A stretch of 64,000 nucleotides of DNA, from assembly GCA_041688815.1 (NCBI GenBank), contig JBDNHK010000006.1, positions 1 to 64,000 of the forward strand. Reading direction: 5' to 3'. Source of the stretch: Rhabdothermincola_A sp041688815 (GTDB taxonomy: Bacteria; Actinomycetota; Acidimicrobiia; Acidimicrobiales; Acidimicrobilacustridaceae). Numbering within the stretch: the stretch's first letter is position 1; each line of letters begins with the position of its first letter. Made by a program: the position numbers and the translations under genes. The notes beneath the pieces were generated by a model that was not told where the DNA came from, searched no databases, and was given only the letters and a program-made list of their open reading frames with translations. Below, piece by piece: positions 39,099 through 47,820 of this stretch.

Positions 39099-40769
39099 TC
39101 AGCCTTCGAGAACCCGGTCGCGCAGCTCGCGCTTGAGGATCTTGCCGGTCGCCCCGCGGGGCAGGGCTACGTCGTGCACGAACCACCGGGTGGGGACCAT
39201 GAATCCGGCGATCCTCTCGCGCAGGAAGGCGTCGAGCTCCTGGGTGTCGATGGTGGCGCCGGCCCTGGGTTGCAGGGCGCAGACCACTTCCTCCCCCAGT
39301 CGCTCGTGCGGCAGTCCGAACACGGCGGCTTCGTGCACCGCGGGGTGCTCGTAGATGGCGGCCTCGACCTCGGCGCAGTACACGTTCTCGCCGCCTCGCA
39401 GAACCATGTCCTTGGCCCGGTCGACGATGAACACGAATCCCTCGTCGTCGATGTAGCCGAGGTCACCGGTGCGCAGCCAGCCGTCCCTGACGGCTGCGGC
39501 GGTCGCCTCGGGGTTGTTCCAGTAGCCCCGGATGAGGCTGGCGCCCCGGAAGCAGATCTCCCCCACCGCGTCGGGGGGAAGAACCTCGCCCTCGGGCCCG
39601 ATCACCTCGATGTCGAGGATGGGGACAACCCGGCCGGTGCTGGCCGGTTTACGGGCGTAGTCGTCGCCGGAGTTGCTCGGGCCGTAGGCGTTGGTCTCCG
39701 TCATGCCGTACCCGATCTGAGGACGGGCGGCACCGAACGAGGCGTCGATGCGGCGCACGAGCTCCGGGGCCATGGGGGCGCCTCCCCCGCCGACGTTCTG
39801 CAGCGAGGAGGTGTCGCGCGTGGCGAAGTCGGGGCAGGCGAGCAGGTCGGCCGACATGGTGGGGACGCCGACGAAGGTGGTGACGCGCTCGCGCTCGATG
39901 AGCTCGAGGGCGCGGGCAGGGTCCCACTTGTTCATCATCACCAGCTTGGCGCCGGTGAGGGCCGAGCCGAGCATGACCGGGATGCAGCCGGTGACGTGGA
40001 AGAGGGGCACGACCAGGATGAAGGCCGTCGGGTGCGGGTGGGGTTCGCCGGGCTCCTTGCGCAACGCCTCGACGATGGTGCGACAGCCGAAGCCCAGGAG
40101 GCCGGTGAGGACCGCCCGATGCGTGGAGACGGCCCCCTTCGGGTGACCGGTGGTGCCCGACGTGTAGAGGATCGTGGCGTCGTCGTCGGTCGCGATCGCC
40201 ACGTCGGGCATGGTTGCGCCGGCGCTGGTCACGTCGTGGAGATGGGTGGCGCCGATCGGCAGATCCCCGTCGCCGCGCACGACGATGGCTCTGATCCCGA
40301 GCTCCGGCAGGCGATCAGCGACCCGGTCGAGACGAGATTGATCGCAGATCATCACCGTGGCGCCGGAATCGGTGAGGCCGTACTCGAGCTCCGGGCTCGT
40401 CCACCAGGCGTTGAGAGAGACCGCTACCGCGCCGATGGAGTTGATGGCGGCGAAGGCCACGACCCACTCGGGACAGTTGCGCATGGCGATCGCCACCCGG
40501 TCGCCCTTGGTCACGCCGAACTGAGCGACCAGGGCCGCCCCCAGGGCGTCGAAGCCCTCGGCGACCCGGTCGAACGACCACTGCTCGTCCTCGAAAACCA
40601 GGCAGGTGCCGCCGCCTCGCGCCCGTTGGCCGTCCCAGATCGAACGCAGCGACGGGGGTGTGGCGGCGAAGACCTTCTGGGTGCGTCCGCGGACGGTCTC
40701 CTCGACGATCTCGAGGGGCCCACCGGGCCCGGTCACGAAGGCCACGGCCTCGTCGAATGTCATTGCCAT
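39099..40769 (-). CDS. class I adenylate-forming acyl-CoA ligase
   Basis: 556-aa ligase. P-loop LYTSGTTGHPKGAV, A5 YGMTETNAYGP, A7 RTGDLGYIDDEGFVFIVDR, A8 VLRGGENVYCAEVEA and the A10 Lys in PRGATGKILKRELRD. A fatty or aromatic acid substrate is likely. The ATG at 40769 is preceded by GAGG at good spacing. The double-hotdog genes lie upstream on the same strand (19 bp), so it is the last gene of a probable three-gene operon (42563 to 39099). Confidence 0.9.
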   Translation of the reverse strand: MAMTFDEAVAFVTGPGGPLEIVEETVRGRTQKVFAATPPSLRSIWDGQRARGGGTCLVFEDEQWSFDRVAEGFDALGAALVAQFGVTKGDRVAIAMRNCPEWVVAFAAINSIGAVAVSLNAWWTSPELEYGLTDSGATVMICDQSRLDRVADRLPELGIRAIVVRGDGDLPIGATHLHDVTSAGATMPDVAIATDDDATILYTSGTTGHPKGAVSTHRAVLTGLLGFGCRTIVEALRKEPGEPHPHPTAFILVVPLFHVTGCIPVMLGSALTGAKLVMMNKWDPARALELIERERVTTFVGVPTMSADLLACPDFATRDTSSLQNVGGGGAPMAPELVRRIDASFGAARPQIGYGMTETNAYGPSNSGDDYARKPASTGRVVPILDIEVIGPEGEVLPPDAVGEICFRGASLIRGYWNNPEATAAAVRDGWLRTGDLGYIDDEGFVFIVDRAKDMVLRGGENVYCAEVEAAIYEHPAVHEAAVFGLPHERLGEEVVCALQPRAGATIDTQELDAFLRERIAGFMVPTRWFVHDVALPRGATGKILKRELRDRVLEG

Positions 40770-40788
40770 GTCGTGACCTCTGTCTCGC

Positions 40789-41736
40789 TCATCGTCTCGT
40801 GCGCACGGTAAGGGCGGACAGCACCAGGACGCGGTCGTCGGCGCCTCGGTCGCGCACGATCACTCTCACCAGATGGTCGTCCCCCCGTTGGCCCACGAGC
40901 TCGGCGCGGGCCACGACGGGCCCCACCCGCCCCGGGCTGAGGTAGTGCAGCACGACGTCGGTGACACGGAGCGCACCAGGGTCGGTGTCGATGCCGGTCG
41001 GGTGGGCGACGGCGGCCCGAGCGGCGGCGTCGACGATCACGGCCAGCGCGCCACCGTGGACGATTCCCCACGGGTTGCGCAGGCGGGGTGGTGCGTCGGT
41101 TTCCATCTCGCCGGGTCGTCGACCTGGTTCGAGGGCGAAGAACACCTCGGGCGCGGACCGGTAGAGGGGGTCGTCGATGATGGGAACGGGTCGGCGCCGC
41201 AACGGGCGGGGCACCGGGGGTGGGCCCTGCTCCGGGGTGAGGATGGAGCTGGTCATCAGCGCAGTGGCGACCGTTGACCCGTCCGGCCCGGTGATGGCGA
41301 CCTCGCTCACCACGGTGGAGCGCCCGCGCCGCAGTACCCCCGCCTCGATGGAGAGCGGACCCTCGCCGCCGGAACCGCCGTCGAGGTCGAGGGGCGGCAC
41401 GGGGCGGCGGAGGGTGAGGTTGGTGGTCACGATCCAGTCGGGGAGTACGGCCAGGCCGGTGGCCATCCCGCCCACGTTGTCGACGAGGGCGGCCAGGAGT
41501 CCCGTGCCCAGCCGGCCGTCGGCCTCGACCAGGTGATCCGGCACGTCGAAGCGGGCGTCGACGAGTGGAGGTCCGTGCGGAGCACGCGGGTCGGGTCTCT
41601 CGTCCATCAACGTCGGCAGGTAGAGCGACACCGCCAGGCCGAGGGCCTCGATGGTGGCGACGGACGGGAGGTCGGCCGAGGCCCCGGGCCAGGTCGGATC
41701 CCGGCTCGGGCCGGTAGGCCGGCCGGCGCTGGTCAC
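40789..41736 (-). CDS. double-hotdog acyl-CoA thioesterase-like protein
   Basis: 315-aa protein with two PaaI/hotdog-like domains. The second (about 190-315) has the thioesterase motif NPWGIVHGGALAVIVDAAARAAV and LRVTDVVLHYLSPGRVGPVVARAELV. The first (about 40-160) has LGTGLLAALVDNVGGMATGLA and VTTNLTLRRPVPP. GTG 41736 overlaps the stop of the preceding gene (GTGA). It probably hydrolyses or binds an acyl-CoA made by the neighbouring ligase (inference). Confidence 0.8.
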   Translation of the reverse strand: MTSAGRPTGPSRDPTWPGASADLPSVATIEALGLAVSLYLPTLMDERPDPRAPHGPPLVDARFDVPDHLVEADGRLGTGLLAALVDNVGGMATGLAVLPDWIVTTNLTLRRPVPPLDLDGGSGGEGPLSIEAGVLRRGRSTVVSEVAITGPDGSTVATALMTSSILTPEQGPPPVPRPLRRRPVPIIDDPLYRSAPEVFFALEPGRRPGEMETDAPPRLRNPWGIVHGGALAVIVDAAARAAVAHPTGIDTDPGALRVTDVVLHYLSPGRVGPVVARAELVGQRGDDHLVRVIVRDRGADDRVLVLSALTVRTRR

Positions 41737-42563
41737 GACGCCACCGCCACGGCCGTGGCCCGGGTGAGCACCTGGTCGGCGGCGCCGGTGTCGGTGACCT
41801 CGATCGAGAGCGTGGCCCGTCCGGCGCGGCGGGTGGCCTCGAGGTCGCCGAGCACGGTCGCCTCGGCCCGCACCGGCCCGACGCGTCCCAGCTCGAGGAA
41901 CACGATGTGGAGCTCGACGGTCTCGCAGGGCCGCCCGATCGCCGCTCGGGCCGCGGTCGCGGCGGCCTGGTCGATGCCGGCGGTCAGGAAACCACCGTTC
42001 AGCGCGCCCAGGCTGTTTCGCACCTGCGGCCGCACCTCGATCTGCACCACGCCCGGCGCGGTCTCGACCAGGCCGATGGCGTCGGTGAACGGTCGCCGGC
42101 CGACACCTTCGGGGGGCAGCGGGGCCCGGCGGCCCGGCTCCACCGAGGGCAGCACCGGCGACCCGGGGGGCTGGGGTAGAACGGCGAAGGTGATGGTGGC
42201 CAGACCGGCAGGCTGGCCCCGGGCGCCGCGCAGGCTCACCTCGACGACAAGGGTGCGACGGCCGCGACGACGGATGTTCATGGTGCCGAGGAGCTGGTCG
42301 GTGCCGCCGGTCGGGATCAGGTGCAGGGTCATGTCGGCGGTGGCGACGCGATCCGGGGCGCAGGCCCGGATGGAGGCCATGCCACCCATCACGTCGACCA
42401 TCGTGGCCACGGCTCCGAGCAGTGGTTCCCCCGACGGGGCCCGCACCGCGTCGGTGATCGGCAGGTACCCGTCGAGGCTCCCGTCGGGGCGGGCGTCGAT
42501 CTCGAGCCCGAGCTCGCGGAGCACGTGGTCCGGGGGCGGGTAGGCGAGCACGGGGCCGGTCAC
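41733..42563 (-). CDS. double-hotdog PaaI-type thioesterase-like protein
   Basis: 276-aa protein, again with two hotdog modules. The first has GEPLLGAVATMVDVMGGMASIRA with VATADMTLHLIP; the second has NSLGALNGGFLTAGIDQAAATAARAAI with ETVELHIVFLELGRVGPVRAEATVL. GTG start 42563, with 98 bp to the divergent deacylase start. It is translationally coupled to a second double-hotdog protein, so the products may form a hetero-oligomer. Confidence 0.8.
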   Translation of the reverse strand: MTGPVLAYPPPDHVLRELGLEIDARPDGSLDGYLPITDAVRAPSGEPLLGAVATMVDVMGGMASIRACAPDRVATADMTLHLIPTGGTDQLLGTMNIRRRGRRTLVVEVSLRGARGQPAGLATITFAVLPQPPGSPVLPSVEPGRRAPLPPEGVGRRPFTDAIGLVETAPGVVQIEVRPQVRNSLGALNGGFLTAGIDQAAATAARAAIGRPCETVELHIVFLELGRVGPVRAEATVLGDLEATRRAGRATLSIEVTDTGAADQVLTRATAVAVAS

Positions 42564-42661
42564 GGGGGGATCCTAGGGTCGCGGGGTGACGGGGCCGGCC
42601 CGATGGTGAGATGCTGGAGAGGTCGTGGGGTTCGGTCCCGCGGGACATGGGGGCATGGAAG

Positions 42662-44380
42662 ATGCTGGATCTGGTCATTCGTGGGGGCACGGTCGTCGAC
42701 GGGACCGGTCGGGCCGGTTTTCGAGCCGACGTCGGCGTGCGTGACGGCCGCATCGTGGCCATCGGCGACGTCACCGAAGCGGCGGCGAAGGAGATCGACG
42801 CCGACGGTCGGGTCGTGACCCCGGGCTTCGTCGACCTGCACACCCACTACGACCCGCAGATCATGTGGGACCCCGCCGCCACTCCTTCCTCGCTGCACGG
42901 TGTCACCACGGTGCTGGGCGGCAACTGCGGTTTCTCGATCGCCCCCATGAACCCGACCGCGGCCGAATACCTGTTACCGATGCTGGCCCGGGTCGAGGGG
43001 ATGCCCGTCGAGGCCCTCGAGGCCGGCCTCGATCTGGCCTGGGACGGTTTCGGCTCGTGGCTCGACCGGCTCGAGGGCGAGGTCGCGGTCAACGCCGGCT
43101 TCCTGGTCGGCCACAGCGCCCTTCGGCACATGGTGATGGGCGACGACGCCATCGGCCACGAGGCCAACCCGGCGCAGCTCGAGGCCATGGTGGCGCTCCT
43201 GCACGAGAGTCTCGCCGCCGGTGGTCTCGGGTTCTCGAGCACGTCGTCGGCCAGCCACAGCGACCACCTGGGTCAGCCGGTCCCGTCACGGTTCGCCAAC
43301 GACGAGGAGTTCGTGGCCCTCGCCGGGGCGGTGGCCGATCACCCCGGTACCACCATCGAGTTCATCCCGGCCGCGTCGGCCCGCTTCACCGAGGCCGAGG
43401 TCGAGCGCATGACCGCCATGTCGGTGGCCGGTCAGCGATCGCTCAACTGGAACGTGATGGTCGTGGCGTCGGGTGAGGAGGCCCGCGCCGCACGGGAGTC
43501 GAAGTTGGCGGCGTCGGATCACGCCGCCGCCCGAGGCGGTCGGGTGGTGGGGCTCTGCCTCCCCGAGCCCATGCGGATGCGGCTGTCGTTCGCCGCCGGG
43601 TTCGTGCTCGACATCGTGCCGGGCTGGGCCGACGTGGTGCACCTGCCCCACGCCGAGCGCCGTGCCGCTCTCGCCGACCCGGTCATTCGCCGCCGTCTGG
43701 CCGAGTCCGCCGCCGGTGCCGGCCCCAACCACTCCATCGCCCGCTACGCCGACTACACCATCGTCGACGTTGCGTCCCCCGACCTCCAGCCTCTCGTCGG
43801 CCGCACCATCGCCGAGATCGCCACGGAACGCGGTGTCGACCCGATCGACGCGTTGTGCGACATCGTGGTGTCCGACGACCTGCTCACCGGCCTCGAGCCC
43901 CTCACCATCGGCACCGACGACGAAGCGTGGGTCGAGCGGGCCCGTCTGCTCGACTCCGACCCCCGGGTCATCGCCGGAGGCTCCGACGCCGGCGCCCACC
44001 TCGACATGATGAAGACCTTCGCCTGTCACACGAGCTTCCTGGCCGAAGGGGTTCGCAACCGGGGGCTGATGGGGTTCGAGCGGGCCGTCCAGCTCTTCAC
44101 CGACGCCCCGGCCCGTTTCTACGGCCTCACCGGTCGGGGGCGGGTGGCCGAGGGTTGGCACGCCGATCTGGTCGTGCTCGACCCCGCCACCATCGGTCCG
44201 GGCACGGTGGCGCCCCGCCGGGATCTGCCCGGCGGCGGGTGGCGGCTCTACAGCGAGGCGACCGGCGTGACCTCCACCATCGTGAACGGTGTCGAGATCG
44301 TGCACGAGGGTCTGGTCACCGGCGACACGCCCGGCACCACCCTGCGATCCGGTCGCGACACCGAGACGGTTCCCGTCTGA
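42662..44380 (+). CDS. N-acyl-D-amino-acid deacylase-like amidohydrolase
   Basis: 572-aa amidohydrolase. N-terminal strands LDLVIRGGTVVDGTGRAGFRADVGV, metal motif FVDLHTHYDPQIMWDP, then GVTTVLGGNCGFSIAP as in D-aminoacylases. The late Asp is in VIAGGSDAGAHLDMMK, and the C-terminal strand GVEIVHEG closes the sandwich. The ATG at 42662 (MLDLVIRGG) is favoured; in-frame ATGs at 42647 and 42611 are alternatives. It may act on an N-acyl amino acid or a related ring. Convergent with the SDR gene (4 bp). Confidence 0.88.
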   Translation: MLDLVIRGGTVVDGTGRAGFRADVGVRDGRIVAIGDVTEAAAKEIDADGRVVTPGFVDLHTHYDPQIMWDPAATPSSLHGVTTVLGGNCGFSIAPMNPTAAEYLLPMLARVEGMPVEALEAGLDLAWDGFGSWLDRLEGEVAVNAGFLVGHSALRHMVMGDDAIGHEANPAQLEAMVALLHESLAAGGLGFSSTSSASHSDHLGQPVPSRFANDEEFVALAGAVADHPGTTIEFIPAASARFTEAEVERMTAMSVAGQRSLNWNVMVVASGEEARAARESKLAASDHAAARGGRVVGLCLPEPMRMRLSFAAGFVLDIVPGWADVVHLPHAERRAALADPVIRRRLAESAAGAGPNHSIARYADYTIVDVASPDLQPLVGRTIAEIATERGVDPIDALCDIVVSDDLLTGLEPLTIGTDDEAWVERARLLDSDPRVIAGGSDAGAHLDMMKTFACHTSFLAEGVRNRGLMGFERAVQLFTDAPARFYGLTGRGRVAEGWHADLVVLDPATIGPGTVAPRRDLPGGGWRLYSEATGVTSTIVNGVEIVHEGLVTGDTPGTTLRSGRDTETVPV

Positions 44381-44384
44381 ACCA

Positions 44385-45173
44385 CTACAGGTCGGGGAAC
44401 GGGATCTCGAGGGTGGACGCCTGCGTGCCCCCGTCGATCTCGATGATCTTGCCGGTCACGTAGCGGGCGGCGGGGGAGGCCAGGTAGAGCACGCCGAGGG
44501 CGATGTCGGTGGGGTCGCCGATGAAGCGCAGCGGGGTGGCGGCGATCATGGCGCCGCGGATCTCCGGTGCCTCCAGCACCGTCTCCAGCGCCGACGTGGC
44601 GGTGGATCCGACGGCGATGCCGTTGACCCGGACCTTGGGGTTCACCTCGGTGGCGATGTAGCGGGTGAGATGGCTGAGCGCGGCCTTCGCCGTGCCGTAG
44701 GAAGTGAGGCCCCGGCTGGCGACACGCCCGGCCATCGACGAGATGTTGACCACGTTGCCGCGGTGTTCGACCAGTTGGGGCAGGCAGGCCTGGGTGAGGG
44801 CCAGCGCGGTGGTGACGTTGAAGTGGAAGGCGGCTTCGAACGACTTCGCCGAGAGCTTGGTGAACTCGCGAGGTGGGGCGCCGCCGGCGTTGTTGACCAC
44901 GACGTCGATTCGTCCGAGCTCGGCGACGGCGCGCTCGGCCAGTTCCGAGAGGAAGTCGAGGTCGTTCACGTCGCCGGGCACCACGACGGCGCGCCGCCCG
45001 AGCGCACGGACCTGTTCGGCCACGGCTTCGAGTTGGTCGGCGGTGCGGGAGGCGATGACCACGTCGGCGCCGGCTTCGGCCAGGGTCAGTGCGGTGGCGG
45101 CACCGATGCCGCGGCCGGCGCCGGTGACGATGGCGACGTTGTCGTCGAGGCGGAATCGATCGAGAATGCTCAC
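44385..45173 (-). CDS. SDR family oxidoreductase
   Basis: 262-aa classical SDR. TGAGRGIG near 14-21, NNAGGA, NISSMAG and the catalytic SYGTAKAAL (Tyr/Lys) are all present, with a FabG-like C-terminal VTGKIIEIDGGTQ. The residues after beta2 (VIASRTADQ) suggest NADP. GTG 45173. It faces the osmoprotectant ABC operon across a 160-bp divergent region that contains a 16-bp palindrome. Confidence 0.9.
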   Translation of the reverse strand: MSILDRFRLDDNVAIVTGAGRGIGAATALTLAEAGADVVIASRTADQLEAVAEQVRALGRRAVVVPGDVNDLDFLSELAERAVAELGRIDVVVNNAGGAPPREFTKLSAKSFEAAFHFNVTTALALTQACLPQLVEHRGNVVNISSMAGRVASRGLTSYGTAKAALSHLTRYIATEVNPKVRVNGIAVGSTATSALETVLEAPEIRGAMIAATPLRFIGDPTDIALGVLYLASPAARYVTGKIIEIDGGTQASTLEIPFPDL

Positions 45174-45224
45174 GGGGCGGCACCCTACCGGCCGTTCGGC
45201 GACGGGTCGTACGCCGAAACCGGC

Positions 45225-45240
45225 CGCGAACCGGTTCGCG
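45225..45240. promoter_or_regulatory. 16-bp perfect palindrome in divergent intergenic region
   Basis: cgcgaaccggttcgcg is a perfect palindrome between the SDR start (45173) and the ABC ATPase start (45334). Its aaccggtt core is also the core of the 13.5-kb palindrome block. It could be an operator for one or both operons; I see no matching motif elsewhere in front of other genes. Confidence 0.4.
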
Positions 45241-45333
45241 CCGGTAGCATCACGCAGATCAAGACCCATGGGACGGCTGCGCCAGGCGCGTCCCGTCACG
45301 ACGGATCCGGGGCCGCGTCAGCGGGGGGGACAC

Positions 45334-46374
45334 GTGCACGAACCAGCCAACGACGACGCGGAGCCGGCGATCCGGCTGGAGCGGCTGTCGAAGCACTACC
45401 CCGAGGCCACGGCTCCGGCGGTCGCTGACCTCGACCTCGACGTACCCGACGCCGAGGTCGTGGCGTTGGTCGGCCCGTCCGGGTGCGGCAAGACGACGAT
45501 CCTGAAGATGGTGAACCGGCTGATCGACCCGACCAGTGGTCGGGTGCTGCTTCGGGGCGTCGACACGGCGCTGATCCCCCTGCACGAGCTCCGCCGAGGC
45601 ATCGGCTACGTGATCCAGCAGGGTGGACTCTTCCCCCATCGTTCCGTGGCCGACAACATCGCCACGGTCCCGAAGCTGCTGGGGTGGTCGAAGGACCGGA
45701 CCCGGGCCAGGGTGGACGAGCTCACCGAGGTCGTGGGTCTCGATCCGGAGATCCTGTCGCGGTACCCGAGTGCCCTGTCCGGCGGTCAGCAGCAGAGGGT
45801 CGGTGTGGCCCGGGCGCTGGCCGCTGACCCTCCTGTGCTGTTGATGGACGAGCCGTACAGCGCCGTCGATCCGGTGGTTCGGGCCCGGCTTCAGGACGAG
45901 CTTCTCGATCTCCAACGACGTCTCCGAAAGACGATCCTGATCGTGACCCACGACATCGACGAGGCCATCAAGCTGGCCGACCGCATCGCCCTGCTGAACG
46001 TCGGTGGCGTGTTGGAGCAGTACGGCACTCCCGACGAGCTCCTGCGAGCCCCGGCGTCTCCGTTCGTTGAACGCTTTCTCGGTGACAACCGTGCCCTCAA
46101 GCGCCTCTCCCTCTCGGTCGTCGGCGACCTCCTGGCCTCGGCGTTGCATTCCCCCGCCGTCGCCGGTCGCCATGGTGCGGGCCCGCCTGTCGGTCCGGGT
46201 GTGGGTCCGGAGCGGTCGAACGGCGGTGACGTGGTGGTTCGCACCAGCACCACACTTCGAGACGCCCTCGACGTCCTGCTCGGATCTCCCGACGGTCGGG
46301 CCCGCGTCGTCGATGACGACGGTGTCGAACACGGCGAGGTCACGGTCGACTCGATCAGTGCGAGTCTCCGGTGA
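45334..46374 (+). CDS. osmoprotectant/glycine betaine ABC transporter ATP-binding protein
   Basis: 346-aa ATPase of the ProV/OpuCA type. Walker A GPSGCGKTT, Q-loop YVIQQGGLFPH, signature LSGGQQQR, Walker B VLLMDEPYSAVD, switch VTHDIDEA. After a linker the C terminus holds a CBS-like segment (VVVRTSTTLRDALDVLLGSPDGRARVVDD), the ionic-strength sensor in OpuA-type transporters. GTG 45334 follows GGGGGGGA. First gene of a four-gene operon ending at 48780. Confidence 0.92.
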   Translation: MHEPANDDAEPAIRLERLSKHYPEATAPAVADLDLDVPDAEVVALVGPSGCGKTTILKMVNRLIDPTSGRVLLRGVDTALIPLHELRRGIGYVIQQGGLFPHRSVADNIATVPKLLGWSKDRTRARVDELTEVVGLDPEILSRYPSALSGGQQQRVGVARALAADPPVLLMDEPYSAVDPVVRARLQDELLDLQRRLRKTILIVTHDIDEAIKLADRIALLNVGGVLEQYGTPDELLRAPASPFVERFLGDNRALKRLSLSVVGDLLASALHSPAVAGRHGAGPPVGPGVGPERSNGGDVVVRTSTTLRDALDVLLGSPDGRARVVDDDGVEHGEVTVDSISASLR

Positions 46375-47054
46375 AGGTGGTGCTGGGCAACGACGCCGAC
46401 TCACTGATCTGGTGGAACTGGGTGGGTCGCAACTCCGATGTCATCGTCGAGCGCACCGTGCAGCACCTCCAGCTCACGCTGCTCACGATGGCCATCGGGA
46501 TCGTCATTGCGTCCGCCCTCACCGCGATCGCCCTGCGCTTCCGGGTCGTCACCACACCCATCCTGTGGGGCACCGGCCTTCTCTACACCGTGCCCAGCAT
46601 CGCCCTGTTCGGCTTCCTGGTCCCCCGTCTCGGCCTGGGCTACCGCACCGCCCTCGTGGCGCTCGTGGGCTACACGCTCGTTGTCCTCGTCCGAAACATG
46701 GTTGCCGGCCTCGAGGGCGTTTCGCCTCTGGTCCGCGAGTCGGCTACGGCCATGGGGATGCGGTCGGCACCACGGTTCTGGAAGGTGGACCTCCCGCTGG
46801 CGCTCCCGACCATCATGGCGGGCATCCGCATCGCCACGGTCGGAACCGTTGGCCTCGTCACGATCTCGGCCCTCGTCGGCGAGGGGGGCTATGGCGCGCT
46901 CATCAACCAGGGACTGGCGCGCGACAACTTCGCCACGCCGATCGTCGTCGGGGCCAGCCTGTCGATCCTGATGGCGCTCGTCCTCGACCTGATGCTGTGG
47001 GGCCTGCAGCAGGTGCTGACGCCGTGGAACCGGACGATCCGGGAGCGGGCATGA
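46371..47054 (+). CDS. osmoprotectant ABC transporter permease (first)
   Basis: 227-aa permease with about five membrane helices. The transport motif ESATAMGMRSAPRFWKVDLPLALPTIMAGIR (EAA loop) contacts the ATPase. TVGTVGLVTISALVGEGGYGALI is typical of OpuCB/OpuCD proteins. The GTG start overlaps the ATPase stop and its own stop overlaps the next permease start by 4 bp. Confidence 0.9.
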   Translation: MKVVLGNDADSLIWWNWVGRNSDVIVERTVQHLQLTLLTMAIGIVIASALTAIALRFRVVTTPILWGTGLLYTVPSIALFGFLVPRLGLGYRTALVALVGYTLVVLVRNMVAGLEGVSPLVRESATAMGMRSAPRFWKVDLPLALPTIMAGIRIATVGTVGLVTISALVGEGGYGALINQGLARDNFATPIVVGASLSILMALVLDLMLWGLQQVLTPWNRTIRERA

Positions 47055-47794
47055 GCGTCGCCGTGCTCGCGGTCGAGCTGGGCGGCTCGAGGGGCTTGAT
47101 CTCGAGAACGGCGGCCCATCTCCAACTCACGTTGCTGGTCATGGCCATCGCCGTACTCATCGCCATCCCGCTGGCCGTCGTGGTCTCCCATTCACGCCGA
47201 AGCGGCGCGGTCGCTTCGGGGTTGGTCACCGCGGGTCGGGCGGTGCCCACCTACGCGGTGATCGCTCTGCTCTTCCCGGTGGCGATCCTCTGGGGCCTGG
47301 GTCTCGGGTTCTGGCCTTCGGTGGTGGCTCTCGTGTTGCTGGCCATTCCGCCGCTCTACACCAACACCGCCACCGGTATCCGAGGGGTCGAGCCGTCGTT
47401 GGTCGAGTCGGCCCGGGGCATGGGGATGACCAGTCGCGGGGTGCTGCGGTCGGTCGAGCTGCCGGTCGCGCTCCCGCTGATCCTCGCCGGCATCCGCACG
47501 GCCACCGTGCAGGTCATGGCCACGGCCACGCTGGCCTCGGTGTTCGGGTACCAGGCCCTGGGGTCCTACCTCACCGAGGGTCTGGCCCAACGTGACGACG
47601 CCAAGCTCCTGACCGGCACCCTCGCCGTCGGTTTCCTGTGGTTGGTCGCCGAGGTGATCCTCGGCCTGCTCCAGCGGCGGCTCACCCCCTGGGCCGCCGA
47701 GCGACCTCGGCGGTGGCGTCGCCGCTCGAGTGGCCCCCGGGCCCACTCTTCCCCCTCGGGCATCCCTGGTGCCCCTTCCCTCTCTCGACCCTGA
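47051..47794 (+). CDS. osmoprotectant ABC transporter permease (second)
   Basis: 247-aa permease, paralogous to its upstream partner. AAHLQLTLLVMAIAVLIAIPLAVVV forms the first helix, the EAA loop is ESARGMGMTSRGVLRSVELPVALPLILAGIR, and TVQVMATATLASVFGYQALGSYL follows. A 40-residue Arg/Ser/Pro-rich tail after the last helix is unusual for the family. The stop is 26 bp before the binding-protein gene. The two permeases presumably form the heterodimeric channel. Confidence 0.9.
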   Translation: MSVAVLAVELGGSRGLISRTAAHLQLTLLVMAIAVLIAIPLAVVVSHSRRSGAVASGLVTAGRAVPTYAVIALLFPVAILWGLGLGFWPSVVALVLLAIPPLYTNTATGIRGVEPSLVESARGMGMTSRGVLRSVELPVALPLILAGIRTATVQVMATATLASVFGYQALGSYLTEGLAQRDDAKLLTGTLAVGFLWLVAEVILGLLQRRLTPWAAERPRRWRRRSSGPRAHSSPSGIPGAPSLSRP

Positions 47795-47820
47795 GTTCCC
47801 CAATGAAAGGAAATCCCCCG

